From: Terriglobia bacterium | GTDB lineage: Bacteria > Acidobacteriota > Terriglobia > Bryobacterales > Bryobacteraceae | Direction: 5' to 3' | DNA: 64,000 nucleotides | Assembly: GCA_021325235.1 (NCBI GenBank) | Contig: JAJPHN010000029.1 | Span: 62,001-126,000, forward strand | Shown here: positions 52,810 through 61,310 of the stretch, piece by piece | How the letters are laid out: each line of letters begins with the position of its first letter | Position numbering within the stretch: the first letter of the stretch is position 1 | Made by a program: the position numbers and the translations under genes | The notes under the pieces: generated by a model | Databases searched by the model: none | Told to the model about the DNA's origin: nothing | What the model saw: the letters and a program-made list of their open reading frames with translations, nothing else

Positions 52810-54684
52810 ATGAAACTGGTCTGGGTGTTGCTGTGCGCAGTGGCGCTGTTGGGGGCGGAACGGGGCGATTGGCCCGTCTATGGGCACGATCCGGGCGGCC
52901 AGCGCTTTTCGCCGCTTACACAGATCGATCGCTCGAACGTGAGCAAGCTCAAAGTGGCCTGGATATTCCGCACCGGAGATGCCTACCAGCCGCACGGCAG
53001 CAAGCCCACTGCATTCGAGACCACACCGCTATATATCGAGGGCACGCTGTACGTCGGGACACCACTCGGGAAGGTGCATGCAGTCGATCCGGTGAGCGGC
53101 CACGAGCGCTGGTCGTATGATCCGAAGATCAACAAAGACGCCGGTTATGGCGACTACTCGCATCGCGGCGTCGCGGCCTGGCGCGCCCCTTCGGGAGCTT
53201 TGCGGATATTCCTGGCGACCATCGATGCTCGCCTGATCGCGCTTGATGCAGCCACTGGCAAGCCCTGCAACGAGTTCGGCGACAACGGCGTGATCGATCT
53301 GCAGCAAGGATTGCGCATCGGAGTGAAATATCCGGAAGACTACGAAGAAACATCACCGCCGGCGGTTCTCGGCGATACCGTTATCGTCGGTTCCGCGATT
53401 GCTGATAACGGCGCGGTTGCGATGCCGAGCGGCGAGGTGCGCGCATTCGATGTCCGCACAGGCAAACTGAAATGGACCTGGGACCCGCTTGCCGAACTGA
53501 AGGGCGTAGGCGCGGCAAATGCCTGGTCGGTTATGGCCGTGGATGCCGCGCGCGATCTGGTTTTCGTTCCCACCGGTAGCGCCAGCCCCGATTTCTACGG
53601 CGGTGAGCGCTTGGGCGACGATTTGTATGCGAATTCGGTGGTTGCCCTGCGCGGTTCCACGGGCAAGGTGGTCTGGCATTTCCAAACCGTGCACCACGAT
53701 TTGTGGGATTACGACGTGGCCACGCCGCCGCTGCTGTTTGATTACCACAGCGAAGGTAAGACGATACCGGCGATCGCGATCGGATCGAAGACGGGCAATC
53801 TGTTCCTGCTGAATCGTGAAACCGGCCAGCCGATTTTCGGAGTTGAGGAACGACCTGTGCCGAAGAGCGATGTGCCGGGAGAGAACGCATCGCCCACACA
53901 GCCGTTTCCAGTAAAGCCCGCCCCCTTAACGCCTCAGAAGATGACGGCAGAGGATGCCTGGGGCGTGGATGAAGCGGACCGCAAGTGGTGCCGCGACGAG
54001 ATCAGCGGCCTGCGCACGGATGGAATCTTTACGCCTCCCTCGATTCGCGGATCACTTCTTTTGCCGGGCAACATCGGCGGCCAGAACTGGGGCGGCATGG
54101 CGTTCGACCCACAGCGGAACCTGCTGGTGCTTCCCGACAACCACATCGCTACAGAAGTGAAGCTTATCCCGCGCGCCGATTTCGATAGCACGCGCGAATC
54201 GACGGGCCGGCGATTGGATGGAGGCTGGGAATTTGCGCGACAACGTGGCACCCCGTACGGCATGATGCGGCGGTTTCTGCTCAGCCCCAAGAAATTGCCC
54301 TGCACGGCGCCGCCGTGGGGCCGGATGCTCGCAATCGACGTCACCACCGGCGAGAAGAAATGGGATGTTCCGCTGGGGCGTTTGTTCGTCGCGGCAGGCG
54401 AGCCCGGGACTCCGCCCGATTGGGGTTCGATTGTGCTCGGCGGACCCATAGTAACCGCTGGAGGGCTTGTGTTTCAGGCGGGGACTCTCGACAATGCCCT
54501 TTATGCTTTCGATGTCGAAACGGGCAAGCAACTCTGGCGCGGCGAATTGCCGACGAGCGCACGCGCCACGCCAATGACGTTTAAGGGACCGGACGGCAAG
54601 CAGTACGTGGTGATCTCCGCCGGTGGTCATCAGCCCGCCGGGAATCAGCCGCTGGGCGACTACGTAGTAGCGTTTAGTTTGTGA
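52810..54684 (+). CDS. PQQ-dependent quinoprotein dehydrogenase, glucose dehydrogenase-like
   Basis: 624 residues from ATG 52810. Signal peptide (WVLLCAVALLGA), then an eight-blade propeller (GDWPVYGHDPGGQRFSPLTQ; VHAVDPVSGHERWSYDPKIN; GGPIVTAGGLVFQAGTLDN). The active-site string FQTVHHDLWDYDVATPPLL matches membrane glucose dehydrogenase (HHDLWDxD), but the N-terminal membrane domain of Gcd is missing, so it is periplasmic and soluble. Oxidises an aldose or polyol; substrate not certain. Its stop overlaps rlmB (GTGA). Confidence 0.9.
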   Translation: MKLVWVLLCAVALLGAERGDWPVYGHDPGGQRFSPLTQIDRSNVSKLKVAWIFRTGDAYQPHGSKPTAFETTPLYIEGTLYVGTPLGKVHAVDPVSGHERWSYDPKINKDAGYGDYSHRGVAAWRAPSGALRIFLATIDARLIALDAATGKPCNEFGDNGVIDLQQGLRIGVKYPEDYEETSPPAVLGDTVIVGSAIADNGAVAMPSGEVRAFDVRTGKLKWTWDPLAELKGVGAANAWSVMAVDAARDLVFVPTGSASPDFYGGERLGDDLYANSVVALRGSTGKVVWHFQTVHHDLWDYDVATPPLLFDYHSEGKTIPAIAIGSKTGNLFLLNRETGQPIFGVEERPVPKSDVPGENASPTQPFPVKPAPLTPQKMTAEDAWGVDEADRKWCRDEISGLRTDGIFTPPSIRGSLLLPGNIGGQNWGGMAFDPQRNLLVLPDNHIATEVKLIPRADFDSTRESTGRRLDGGWEFARQRGTPYGMMRRFLLSPKKLPCTAPPWGRMLAIDVTTGEKKWDVPLGRLFVAAGEPGTPPDWGSIVLGGPIVTAGGLVFQAGTLDNALYAFDVETGKQLWRGELPTSARATPMTFKGPDGKQYVVISAGGHQPAGNQPLGDYVVAFSL

Positions 54685-55421
54685 GCCGGATTTTGGCCGG
54701 AGTACATCCGGTACGGGAAGCGCTGCGCGCGCGTCATGCGTTGGACAAGATTTTGGTCGTCAAAGGGAGCGCGGGTCCGCGCATACAGGAGATCATCGAT
54801 CTGGCACGTGATGGCGGCGTGCCGGTCCGGTTTGAGACGCGCGACTCACTCGATCGCGCCGCCAAAGGCGCTACACATCAGGGCGTATTGGGCTTTGCTG
54901 CGGCGCGCGCCTACGTGGATATCGATAAAGTCATCGCGGGCAGCCGGTTGCTGGTTGTGCTGGATGGCGTGGAAGACCCGCACAACCTCGGGGCGATTGT
55001 GCGAACATCGCATGCGGCCGGGGCGGATGCAGTGGTGGTTCCCGAGCGCCGCGCCGCCCCTTTGACGGAAACGGTGGATCGCGCTGCCGCGGGTGCTCTT
55101 GAGTATCTGCCGGTGGCACGTGTGGTGAACATTGCGCAGACACTCGAAAAGCTTAAGGAGCACGGATTTTGGATTTACGGGCTCGATGAGCGCGGCCGCG
55201 AACAGTATGATGAGGTGCCTTATCACCTGCCGACGGTAATCGTCCTTGGCGGCGAGGGGAAAGGTCTGCATCAGAACGTGCAAAAGCATTGCGATGTGCT
55301 GGTACGGATTCCCATGGCGGGTGCTGTTTCTTCGCTGAATGTATCGGTGGCAGCCGGGATTGTGTTGTTTGAATGGCGCAAGAGGGCGGGAAAGAGCGTC
55401 TCTGATAAGCTTGGCCGCTGA
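54681..55421 (+). CDS. rlmB: 23S rRNA (guanosine-2'-O)-methyltransferase, SpoU family
   Basis: 246 residues, GTG start in a four-base overlap. N-terminal substrate-binding domain (LAGVHPVREALRARHALDKI) and C-terminal knotted SPOUT domain with all three SpoU motifs: LDGVEDPHNLGAIVRTSHAA, VIVLGGEGKGLHQNV and VRIPMAGAVSSLNVSVAAGI. Predicted to methylate G2251 in the P-loop of 23S rRNA. TrmH is the alternative, but the N-terminal domain favours RlmB. Confidence 0.9.
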   Translation: MSRILAGVHPVREALRARHALDKILVVKGSAGPRIQEIIDLARDGGVPVRFETRDSLDRAAKGATHQGVLGFAAARAYVDIDKVIAGSRLLVVLDGVEDPHNLGAIVRTSHAAGADAVVVPERRAAPLTETVDRAAAGALEYLPVARVVNIAQTLEKLKEHGFWIYGLDERGREQYDEVPYHLPTVIVLGGEGKGLHQNVQKHCDVLVRIPMAGAVSSLNVSVAAGIVLFEWRKRAGKSVSDKLGR

Positions 55422-55433
55422 GAGGATTGAACC

Positions 55434-56015
55434 CTGAACCTTAGACGCGTTGATCAGCTTTCGCGACTGAGTGCGCTGGCGCTTGCCATTGGCCTTCTCG
55501 CCTTGGCCGGATCGCCCGATTTGGTTGCAAGTTCTGACAAACAGCGCGACGGATCACACGATTTCGATTATCTGATTGGGAACTGGAAAGCGCATGTCCG
55601 CCGTCTGCCGGATCGTCTGGTCGGATCGCATAACTGGATCGAGTACGACGGAATTTCCAACCACAGGAAGCTGCTCGATACCAACTCCAACTTCGAGGAG
55701 TTCGAGCTCGATAATGCAGAGAAGCATCTGCACATCAAGGGACAAAGGTTGCGGATGTACAATCCCGAATCGCATCAGTGGAGCATCTATCTGCTCGATC
55801 TGGACAAGGGCGTGCTCAATATGCCGCCGATGATTGGTCAGTTCACGGGTAACCGCGGTGAATTTCTCGATCAGGAAAATTACAAGGAGCGAGCGATCCT
55901 GGTTCGTTACGTTTGGCTGAACCTCTTGCCGAAGTCCGCACGCATGGAGCAATCTTTTTCCGATGACGATGGCCGGAGGTGGGAAGTGAACTGGATTTGC
56001 GAGCTGTCCCGCTGA
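55434..56015 (+). CDS. Exported DUF1579-like protein starting at CTG
   Basis: 193 residues from CTG 55434. The only other in-frame candidate, TTG 55503, would remove the signal peptide (RLSALALAIGLLALAG). CTG 55434 lies seven bases after a good Shine-Dalgarno (AGAGGA) and no ATG, GTG or TTG is in frame upstream. The mature part (DFDYLIGNWKAHVRRL, GSHNWIEYDGISNHRKLL, LRMYNPESHQWSIYLLDLD) belongs to the DUF1579-like beta-barrel family of secreted proteins. Function unknown. Follows rlmB by 12 bases. Confidence 0.65.
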   Translation: MNLRRVDQLSRLSALALAIGLLALAGSPDLVASSDKQRDGSHDFDYLIGNWKAHVRRLPDRLVGSHNWIEYDGISNHRKLLDTNSNFEEFELDNAEKHLHIKGQRLRMYNPESHQWSIYLLDLDKGVLNMPPMIGQFTGNRGEFLDQENYKERAILVRYVWLNLLPKSARMEQSFSDDDGRRWEVNWICELSR

Positions 56016-56051
56016 AGCTCGCTGTTGTACAAAGGAGGAGGATACGAGCCG

Positions 56052-56342
56052 ATGGGATTTCTCGACAAGTTCAACGTGAAAAAGCAGATTGAAACGCGCA
56101 TGCAGGATGCGCAGCAACAGCAGGAAGAGCTGATGAACCTGGATCCCTCCGATCCAGAGGCCGTACGCCGGCTGACGGAGGAGCGAAATGCTCGCATCGA
56201 GGCGAGTATGCCGGGCTGGCTGAAAAAAGCTGTACCGCCGGCGCAGTTTGAAAATGTCCGCCGGATGCAGGAGCAGGCAATTCAAAAACAGGCCGAGATG
56301 TACCGCAAACTGGGAGAGAAGAAAGAGAACGAGAAGTCCTGA
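56052..56342 (+). CDS. Small coiled-coil protein, unknown
   Basis: 96 residues from ATG 56052, behind GGAGGAGG. Almost entirely charged and helical (KQIETRMQDAQQQQEELMNL; NVRRMQEQAIQKQAEMYRKL) with one short hydrophobic stretch (PGWLKKAVPPAQF). No family recognised; a cytoplasmic coiled-coil. Downstream of the DUF1579-like gene and convergent with holA. Confidence 0.6.
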   Translation: MGFLDKFNVKKQIETRMQDAQQQQEELMNLDPSDPEAVRRLTEERNARIEASMPGWLKKAVPPAQFENVRRMQEQAIQKQAEMYRKLGEKKENEKS

Positions 56343-56345
56343 GCG

Positions 56346-57413
56346 CTATTTCGCGGTGAGTGCGACAACCAGAGTCTCCATGATGACGCGATCGTCGCGA
56401 TATCCTTCGCGGAATTTCTTATCCGTCTCGTAGATCAGCGCGATCGCGCGGGCCAGTTGGGCGCGGGTAAAAGCTGCCGCCGTCGAAACAATCTGCTCGG
56501 CGCGCTCACGCCAGACCCGTACCCCGAGACGCGTGAAGAAAGCCTGGGCCTGCTGCGCTGAAGCAATCTTGTTTTCCTTGCTGGTCAGCGCCAGCCGGAA
56601 TTGCGTGCTGAGAAAGGCAAGGGCAAGCGGCAGATACTCGCCTTGCCGGATCAAAATATCAAGCGAGCGGAGTGCCGCGGCGCGATCTCGTTTACCGAGG
56701 GCATTGACAAGTGTGAAAATCGTGCTTTCCGCGGCGTTGGGCACGAGCGCAGCAAGATCTTCCATCGTGACCCGGCGCTCTTTGCCCACGTAAAGCGAGA
56801 GCTTTTCAATTTCAGATTCGAGTTTCGAGGCGTCGCCTGCCACCGCATCCAGCAAGGCGGCTAATTCTGCGCCGGCGAGCTTAAATTCGTGCTTCCGGGC
56901 AAGCTCCTGCGCCAGATAGCGGCTCGATTCGGGCGTAAAGTGACGGAATTCGACCACCTCGCGGATGCCGGAAAAGAATTTCTGTACCCGCTCAATCTTT
57001 GTCTTATCGTCTCCGGAGAAGTCGTAACGGCTCGCCTCAAAGACAACGACTGTGCCCGGCGATGGCGATTCCAGATAGCTGGTGAGAGAACCGTCCGAAG
57101 ACGCGCTCCCGGTCGTTTCCTCGTCATCGGCTTGCATCATTCTGCGAGGCAGGGCGAGTTCGGCGCTGCTCACCCAGATCACTCGCTCGCTTGAAAAGAG
57201 CGACATGGAACGTGCGTCGTCGAGTATGGCCGAGAGCGTTGTTTCGCTCAAATCGATCGAAGTGAAACCGTCTGCCCGCGCCTCGGTCGATAGAGCTCGA
57301 TTGAGCAGCGCGTCTTTACAGAGCCGCCGATTGTAGCCCTCCTGTCCCAGGAACAAATAGGCTGGGGCGAGCGGCTGCTTGGCGACTCTCGCGAGAAACT
57401 GCTCGGGTGTCAG
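56346..57413 (-). CDS. holA: DNA polymerase III delta subunit, probably starting at CTG
   Basis: 355 residues from CTG 57413. The delta subunit opens the beta clamp during loading. Seen: AYLFLGQEGYNRRLCKDALL (degenerate nucleotide-site strand), VWVSS-like domain II, TPESSRYLAQELARKHEFKL, LEIARALIYE-like C-terminal helices (LARAIALIYETDKKFREGY). A TTG at 57356 would begin inside the conserved first strand; the in-frame extension LTPEQFLARVAKQPLAPA restores the normal N-terminus. The CTG overlaps the lptE stop (CTGA) and has GGAGGA three bases upstream. Confidence 0.85.
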   Translation of the reverse strand: MTPEQFLARVAKQPLAPAYLFLGQEGYNRRLCKDALLNRALSTEARADGFTSIDLSETTLSAILDDARSMSLFSSERVIWVSSAELALPRRMMQADDEETTGSASSDGSLTSYLESPSPGTVVVFEASRYDFSGDDKTKIERVQKFFSGIREVVEFRHFTPESSRYLAQELARKHEFKLAGAELAALLDAVAGDASKLESEIEKLSLYVGKERRVTMEDLAALVPNAAESTIFTLVNALGKRDRAAALRSLDILIRQGEYLPLALAFLSTQFRLALTSKENKIASAQQAQAFFTRLGVRVWRERAEQIVSTAAAFTRAQLARAIALIYETDKKFREGYRDDRVIMETLVVALTAK

Positions 57414-57931
57414 AAGTCCTCCATAATGCCGCTGACCAGGTCGCGCGCTACATCACGACAGAGGCGATCCTGCGCCGGGCCGCTTTCGTTGAAGAACTGA
57501 TGCGGATCTACGGATAGCTCGTAGTCTTCGCGAAAACCCCAGGCCGGACGCGCGTAGATGACCTTGCCCGTGCGTTGTTCGACGAGCTTCACACTGATGT
57601 TGACCTGTAGCGCAACACTGGTGGCTTTCCCCGATGCCGGATCATAGATCGTGGGGAACGCAAAGGCGGAATTGATTGTTCCCTCGAGAATGGCGTCGGC
57701 CTCGTGTGGATCCGTCACGATCCGAAACCGTGTGCGCGCTTTAAACTCGCGGCCGATCTGTTGGGGCAACTCGTCTGCCAGAGCGTAGCGCGCGACAAAT
57801 GCGTTGAAGGCCGGAATTGCGATCGTTTGAATGCTCTTGGGGACCTTCTCGCCGGTGCCACCCACATGATAGCCGCAGGAAACTGTCACGGCGATCAAGG
57901 CGGGAAGCGCAAAGGCGGCTCGCTTCGTCAC
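57410..57931 (-). CDS. lptE: LPS-assembly lipoprotein LptE
   Basis: 173 residues. Lipoprotein signal with lipobox Cys in IAVTVSCGYHVGG. Mature domain: SIQTIAIPAFNAFVARYALA, KARTRFRIVTDPHEADAILE and YARPAWGFREDYELSVDPHQFF. LptE plugs the LptD barrel that inserts LPS in the outer membrane. GTG start overlaps the stop of the Asd-like gene (GTGA), and its own stop overlaps the holA start. Confidence 0.85.
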   Translation of the reverse strand: MTKRAAFALPALIAVTVSCGYHVGGTGEKVPKSIQTIAIPAFNAFVARYALADELPQQIGREFKARTRFRIVTDPHEADAILEGTINSAFAFPTIYDPASGKATSVALQVNISVKLVEQRTGKVIYARPAWGFREDYELSVDPHQFFNESGPAQDRLCRDVARDLVSGIMEDF

Positions 57932-58929
57932 CGCGCAGGAACCTCCAATTTCATGACGAGATCAGCAGCGGCATCGGCCGTAAGCCTGAGATTATCGCCG
58001 ACGATCCAGAACCACGCGGCCCGTGGATTGTTGTGATCGATGCGGATATCACCTGCAATCAGCCCGCTTTGCCCGGCCACATCGGCTCCACTTGGTGCAT
58101 CGTCATTCGAACCGCGTACTTCGATTTGCGCAGACGCGAGTGCTTCGGCCAGCTGCTCAGTTTCGGCTGTTTTTTTGAATTCCGCCCAGACAGACAGGCT
58201 GTAGCCGTGAAAAACAGGCGCGCCGATCACCCGCAAGGAGGGCAGGGGAGTCTTAGCCACCGATTGAGCAATCAGGCTCGCGACGTGGCGCTCGATTCGC
58301 TGTTCCGTTCGAGCGAGCTTTGCAATGCCCTCCTCGCCGTACTGAGCGAGCAGATTGAAGCTCAACTGAGCATCGAAGACTTGCTTGTCCAGCGGCTTAA
58401 ACGAAAGCAGGCTCGTAGTTTGCTGGTGTAACTCCGAAACGCCGCGCCGCCCTTGTTCGCTGGCAGGCTCAAACACATGCACAATGGCCTGCCGGACTGG
58501 CGAAGCGTTGTTCAGCCTTGAAAGAACGAGCGCAAGCGCGGCGGCGGCAGGATGGGCCAGCTCCAAAAGGCCCGTGTCAGGCACGTCTGTGTCCGCGAGC
58601 AACGGTGCGATGATACGGGCTTCGGGCCGGTTCTCGAGCAGGCCGGTACAGTCGATCAGCAGCGGTTTCCCCGGCAATCCCGTCACAACTTCGTACACCT
58701 TTTGCGCGCCTTCAGCCGTCCCCGCGAAGATCACGGCGCGTGCGTCTTGAATCGAAGAAGCCTCGAACGGTTCGACGTACACGGCCTCGCCTTCGGATTC
58801 CCCGAAGTTGCCCTCACCTGTTGCCGAATAGGTCGAAACGTGCGCTTTGACGCGGCTTTTGAGCACGTCTTCGATTTCCTTGCCAAGCAGCGTTTCGCCG
58901 CCGACAAGCGCGATCTTTGGTTTAGCCAA
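57928..58929 (-). CDS. Aspartate-semialdehyde dehydrogenase-like protein lacking the catalytic Cys
   Basis: 333 residues from TTG 58929, with GGAG seven bases before; the longer frame runs into pssA. NADP-type Rossmann start (KIALVGGETLLGKEIEDVL, ARAVIFAGTAEGAQKVYEVV) and a dimerisation domain (VRQAIVHVFEPASEQGRRGV, GAPVFHGYSLSVWAEFKKTA) as in Asd/USG-1. Where true Asd has NPNCST with the catalytic Cys, this protein has AHPAAAAL, so the dehydrogenase reaction is very unlikely. Its function is unknown. Between pssA and lptE in an envelope operon. Confidence 0.72.
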   Translation of the reverse strand: MAKPKIALVGGETLLGKEIEDVLKSRVKAHVSTYSATGEGNFGESEGEAVYVEPFEASSIQDARAVIFAGTAEGAQKVYEVVTGLPGKPLLIDCTGLLENRPEARIIAPLLADTDVPDTGLLELAHPAAAALALVLSRLNNASPVRQAIVHVFEPASEQGRRGVSELHQQTTSLLSFKPLDKQVFDAQLSFNLLAQYGEEGIAKLARTEQRIERHVASLIAQSVAKTPLPSLRVIGAPVFHGYSLSVWAEFKKTAETEQLAEALASAQIEVRGSNDDAPSGADVAGQSGLIAGDIRIDHNNPRAAWFWIVGDNLRLTADAAADLVMKLEVPAR

Positions 58930-59839
58930 TTTGATGCTCCGGGAGCGAGGCGGGCTGATGCCCTCTTCGATAACGACGAAGAATGCCTCCCAAACGTATG
59001 ACGATTCCGGTGAGAGCGTACGTTGTGGCAGCAGCGAGCAGAAACGGCTGAGACCATTCCCAGATGCCAAATGCAACCGCGCCGATCAGAAGAACAATGA
59101 GCGGTGTGCGTGGTTTGGAGACAGTGACCTGCTTGAAGCTGGGATAGCGCCAGGTGCTGACCATCAGAAGCCCGACCAGACCCACGAGGATCAGCCAGAC
59201 GATCGAAAACGCGAAGGAATGCACCGGCACCGAATCGAAGTAGACGATCGAAGCCAGCAAGCCGGCGGCCGCCGGGCTCGGCATTCCGACAAAATACTTC
59301 CGATCGGGCCGCCCTGGATTCTTCGGCACGGGATTGGTCTGCACATTGAAGCGCGCGAGCCGTACCGCGCAGCAGAGAAGATAAAAAAATGCCACCAGAT
59401 AGCCCGCCCGCGAGAGGTGCGTCTGCGCGACATTTTCAGCCGCTGAAAAAACGACATAGCGCACGCCCCAGACGAAGGCAAGCACGCCCGGCGCGATACC
59501 AAACGTGATGAAATCGGCAAGGGAATCAAGCTCGCGTCCGAAGTCGCTGGTCGTGTTCGTCATGCGCGCCACGCGGCCGTCGATACCGTCGGAAAGAACA
59601 GCGAAGCCAAGCGCCTTTGCGGCCAGCGAAAAGTGACCACTCGCGGCCGAATCTCCAGCCGAGGCTTGCAAAGCGCCTTCGAACGACTGCACCAGTGCGA
59701 TAAAGCCAAGGAAGATATTGGCGCTTGTGAAAAACGTCGGAATGGCGTAAGCAGCGCGGCGCGGACGCTTTTTCTCGCCTCCGGAGGGTCCTGCGAAGCG
59801 TTCTCGAAGAGTCAGATCGTTGTCTCCCGTCTTGCCCAT
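58922..59839 (-). CDS. pssA: CDP-diacylglycerol-serine O-phosphatidyltransferase
   Basis: 305 residues. Makes phosphatidylserine from CDP-diacylglycerol and serine in the inner membrane. The CDP-alcohol phosphotransferase signature D-G-x2-A-R-x8-G-x3-D-x3-D is complete in DGIDGRVARM, then FGRELDSLADFITFG. About six transmembrane helices (FTSANIFLGFIALVQ; IVWLILVGLVGLLMV). Its start overlaps the psd stop by 28 bases and its end overlaps the Asd-like start by eight. Confidence 0.94.
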   Translation of the reverse strand: MGKTGDNDLTLRERFAGPSGGEKKRPRRAAYAIPTFFTSANIFLGFIALVQSFEGALQASAGDSAASGHFSLAAKALGFAVLSDGIDGRVARMTNTTSDFGRELDSLADFITFGIAPGVLAFVWGVRYVVFSAAENVAQTHLSRAGYLVAFFYLLCCAVRLARFNVQTNPVPKNPGRPDRKYFVGMPSPAAAGLLASIVYFDSVPVHSFAFSIVWLILVGLVGLLMVSTWRYPSFKQVTVSKPRTPLIVLLIGAVAFGIWEWSQPFLLAAATTYALTGIVIRLGGILRRYRRGHQPASLPEHQIG

Positions 59840-60435
59840 TTTGCGAGTATGCTTGCTCCGGCTGCGACGTGCTCACCGGCTGCAACGATGGTGGTCCATT
59901 CAGGGCCATAGATCACGTCGACGCGCGACCCGAATTTGATATAGCCGATGCGTTCGGCAGGGGCCAGCGCATCACCGGCCCGTTTATAACACACGATGCG
60001 GCGCGCAATCAGACCCGCGATTTGCCGGCAGGTTACACGGGTATCCTCGCCCTCGATGATCAGCGTATTCTGCTCGTTTTCGCTCGATGCCGCTTCATGG
60101 CTGGCGTTCAGGAATTTGCCCTTCTGGTAAACAACCGCGGCGACCTTACCCGGAATCGGCGTGCGATTCACATGCACATTGAAGATGTTCAGAAAGATGC
60201 TGACGCGTGTCTCGCCATTTTCTAAACGCTTTACGGCGACAACTTTGCCGTCCGCTGGCGCGATCAGATACTTTCCCGCGGGCGCCGTGCGCTCGGGATC
60301 GCGAAAAAAGTATAAGCAAAACGCAGCCAGTATGTAGAGCGGCAGCCCAAGCCACAAGCTCAGGAAGTAGGACAACGCCAGGCCCACCAGCGTGAGGCCA
60401 CAAGCGTAGTAAATGCCGTCCGGTACGATGCGCAA
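59812..60435 (-). CDS. psd: Phosphatidylserine decarboxylase proenzyme
   Basis: 207 residues, short (archaeal-type) Psd. Two N-terminal membrane helices (YACGLTLVGLALSYFLSLWL; LYILAAFCLYFF), FFRDPERTAPAGKYLIAPAD, FLNIFNVHVNRTPIPGKV, and the self-cleavage site in GYIKFGSRVDVI; the Ser of GS becomes the pyruvoyl group. Converts phosphatidylserine to phosphatidylethanolamine. Start TTG 60435. First gene of psd-pssA-Asd-like-lptE-holA. Confidence 0.93.
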   Translation of the reverse strand: MRIVPDGIYYACGLTLVGLALSYFLSLWLGLPLYILAAFCLYFFRDPERTAPAGKYLIAPADGKVVAVKRLENGETRVSIFLNIFNVHVNRTPIPGKVAAVVYQKGKFLNASHEAASSENEQNTLIIEGEDTRVTCRQIAGLIARRIVCYKRAGDALAPAERIGYIKFGSRVDVIYGPEWTTIVAAGEHVAAGASILAKWARRETTI

Positions 60436-60471
60436 AACATTATTTTCTCAGATGCAGCGGGCTGCGATCTC

Positions 60472-61212
60472 TCAAAAACCGTAGGCGAGGCGCTGAGCCA
60501 GCACTTCGGGGAGACCCGCCTCCACAATGGCCGAAGCCGTTCTTTGGATCGGGTAATCGACGCGGCGAAGATACACGACTTTCTGCTCCGCGTCGTAGAT
60601 GGCGTAGGCGGCACGTGGATCGCCATCGCGCGGCTGTCCGACCGAACCAGGATTGACCAGATAGAGCACATCGGGTTCCAGTTCGATCGCGATTTCGCGC
60701 TCATTCCGCGGGACGGGAGCAATGACCCCAAGCCGCCGGTGCTTGGAGACGAAAATGCCTTGTAAATGTGTGTGTCCGAAGAACGCCAAGGGATGCTCGA
60801 GTGCTTCGAAAGCAGGTGCTGCTTCGCGGGCGCCGGTGACGTACTCGTCCTCGTCGCGCGGCGAGCCGTGCCAGACATGAAAGTGCTCGAGCTTGGCCGG
60901 ACCGATCGGCAACTCGCGGAGGTATGCGAGCTGATCATCGCTGAGTTGCCCAATTGTCCAGCGCGCCGCGATTTGCGCGATTTCGTTGAACCACTCAAGA
61001 CTGTCAATTCCCGCCACGACCTTATCGTGATTTCCCCGGACGACGCAGATCGTGTTCTGGCGAATCCAATCCGTAACGCGTGCCGGGTCGGGGTTGTAGC
61101 CGACCAGGTCGCCGCAGCAAACGACCTGATCGAACTTGCCTTCGGCATCGGCCAGCACAGCTTCCAGTGCAGGCCAGTTGGCGTGAGGATCGCTGAGAAT
61201 GAGAAAGCGCAC
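60472..61212 (-). CDS. Metallophosphoesterase (YfcE-like)
   Basis: 246 residues from GTG 61212, chosen because VRFLILSDPHANWPAL then forms the standard N-terminus; the longer frame overlaps the opposite kinase gene. All metal motifs are visible: DPHAN, VVCCGDLVGYNPDP, VVRGNHDKVVAG, HVWHGSP and AFFGHTHLQGIF. Predicted cytosolic dinuclear-metal phosphodiesterase; substrate not clear. Confidence 0.88.
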   Translation of the reverse strand: MRFLILSDPHANWPALEAVLADAEGKFDQVVCCGDLVGYNPDPARVTDWIRQNTICVVRGNHDKVVAGIDSLEWFNEIAQIAARWTIGQLSDDQLAYLRELPIGPAKLEHFHVWHGSPRDEDEYVTGAREAAPAFEALEHPLAFFGHTHLQGIFVSKHRRLGVIAPVPRNEREIAIELEPDVLYLVNPGSVGQPRDGDPRAAYAIYDAEQKVVYLRRVDYPIQRTASAIVEAGLPEVLAQRLAYGF

Positions 61213-61310
61213 GAAATTACAGTTTCGCGCGGCGAAACGCGAGAGTTTCGGTATGCTTCGCCGAGACTGTACGAAGCTCGCGTTTGCTCTTCCGGTTACA
61301 ATGCAGAGCG

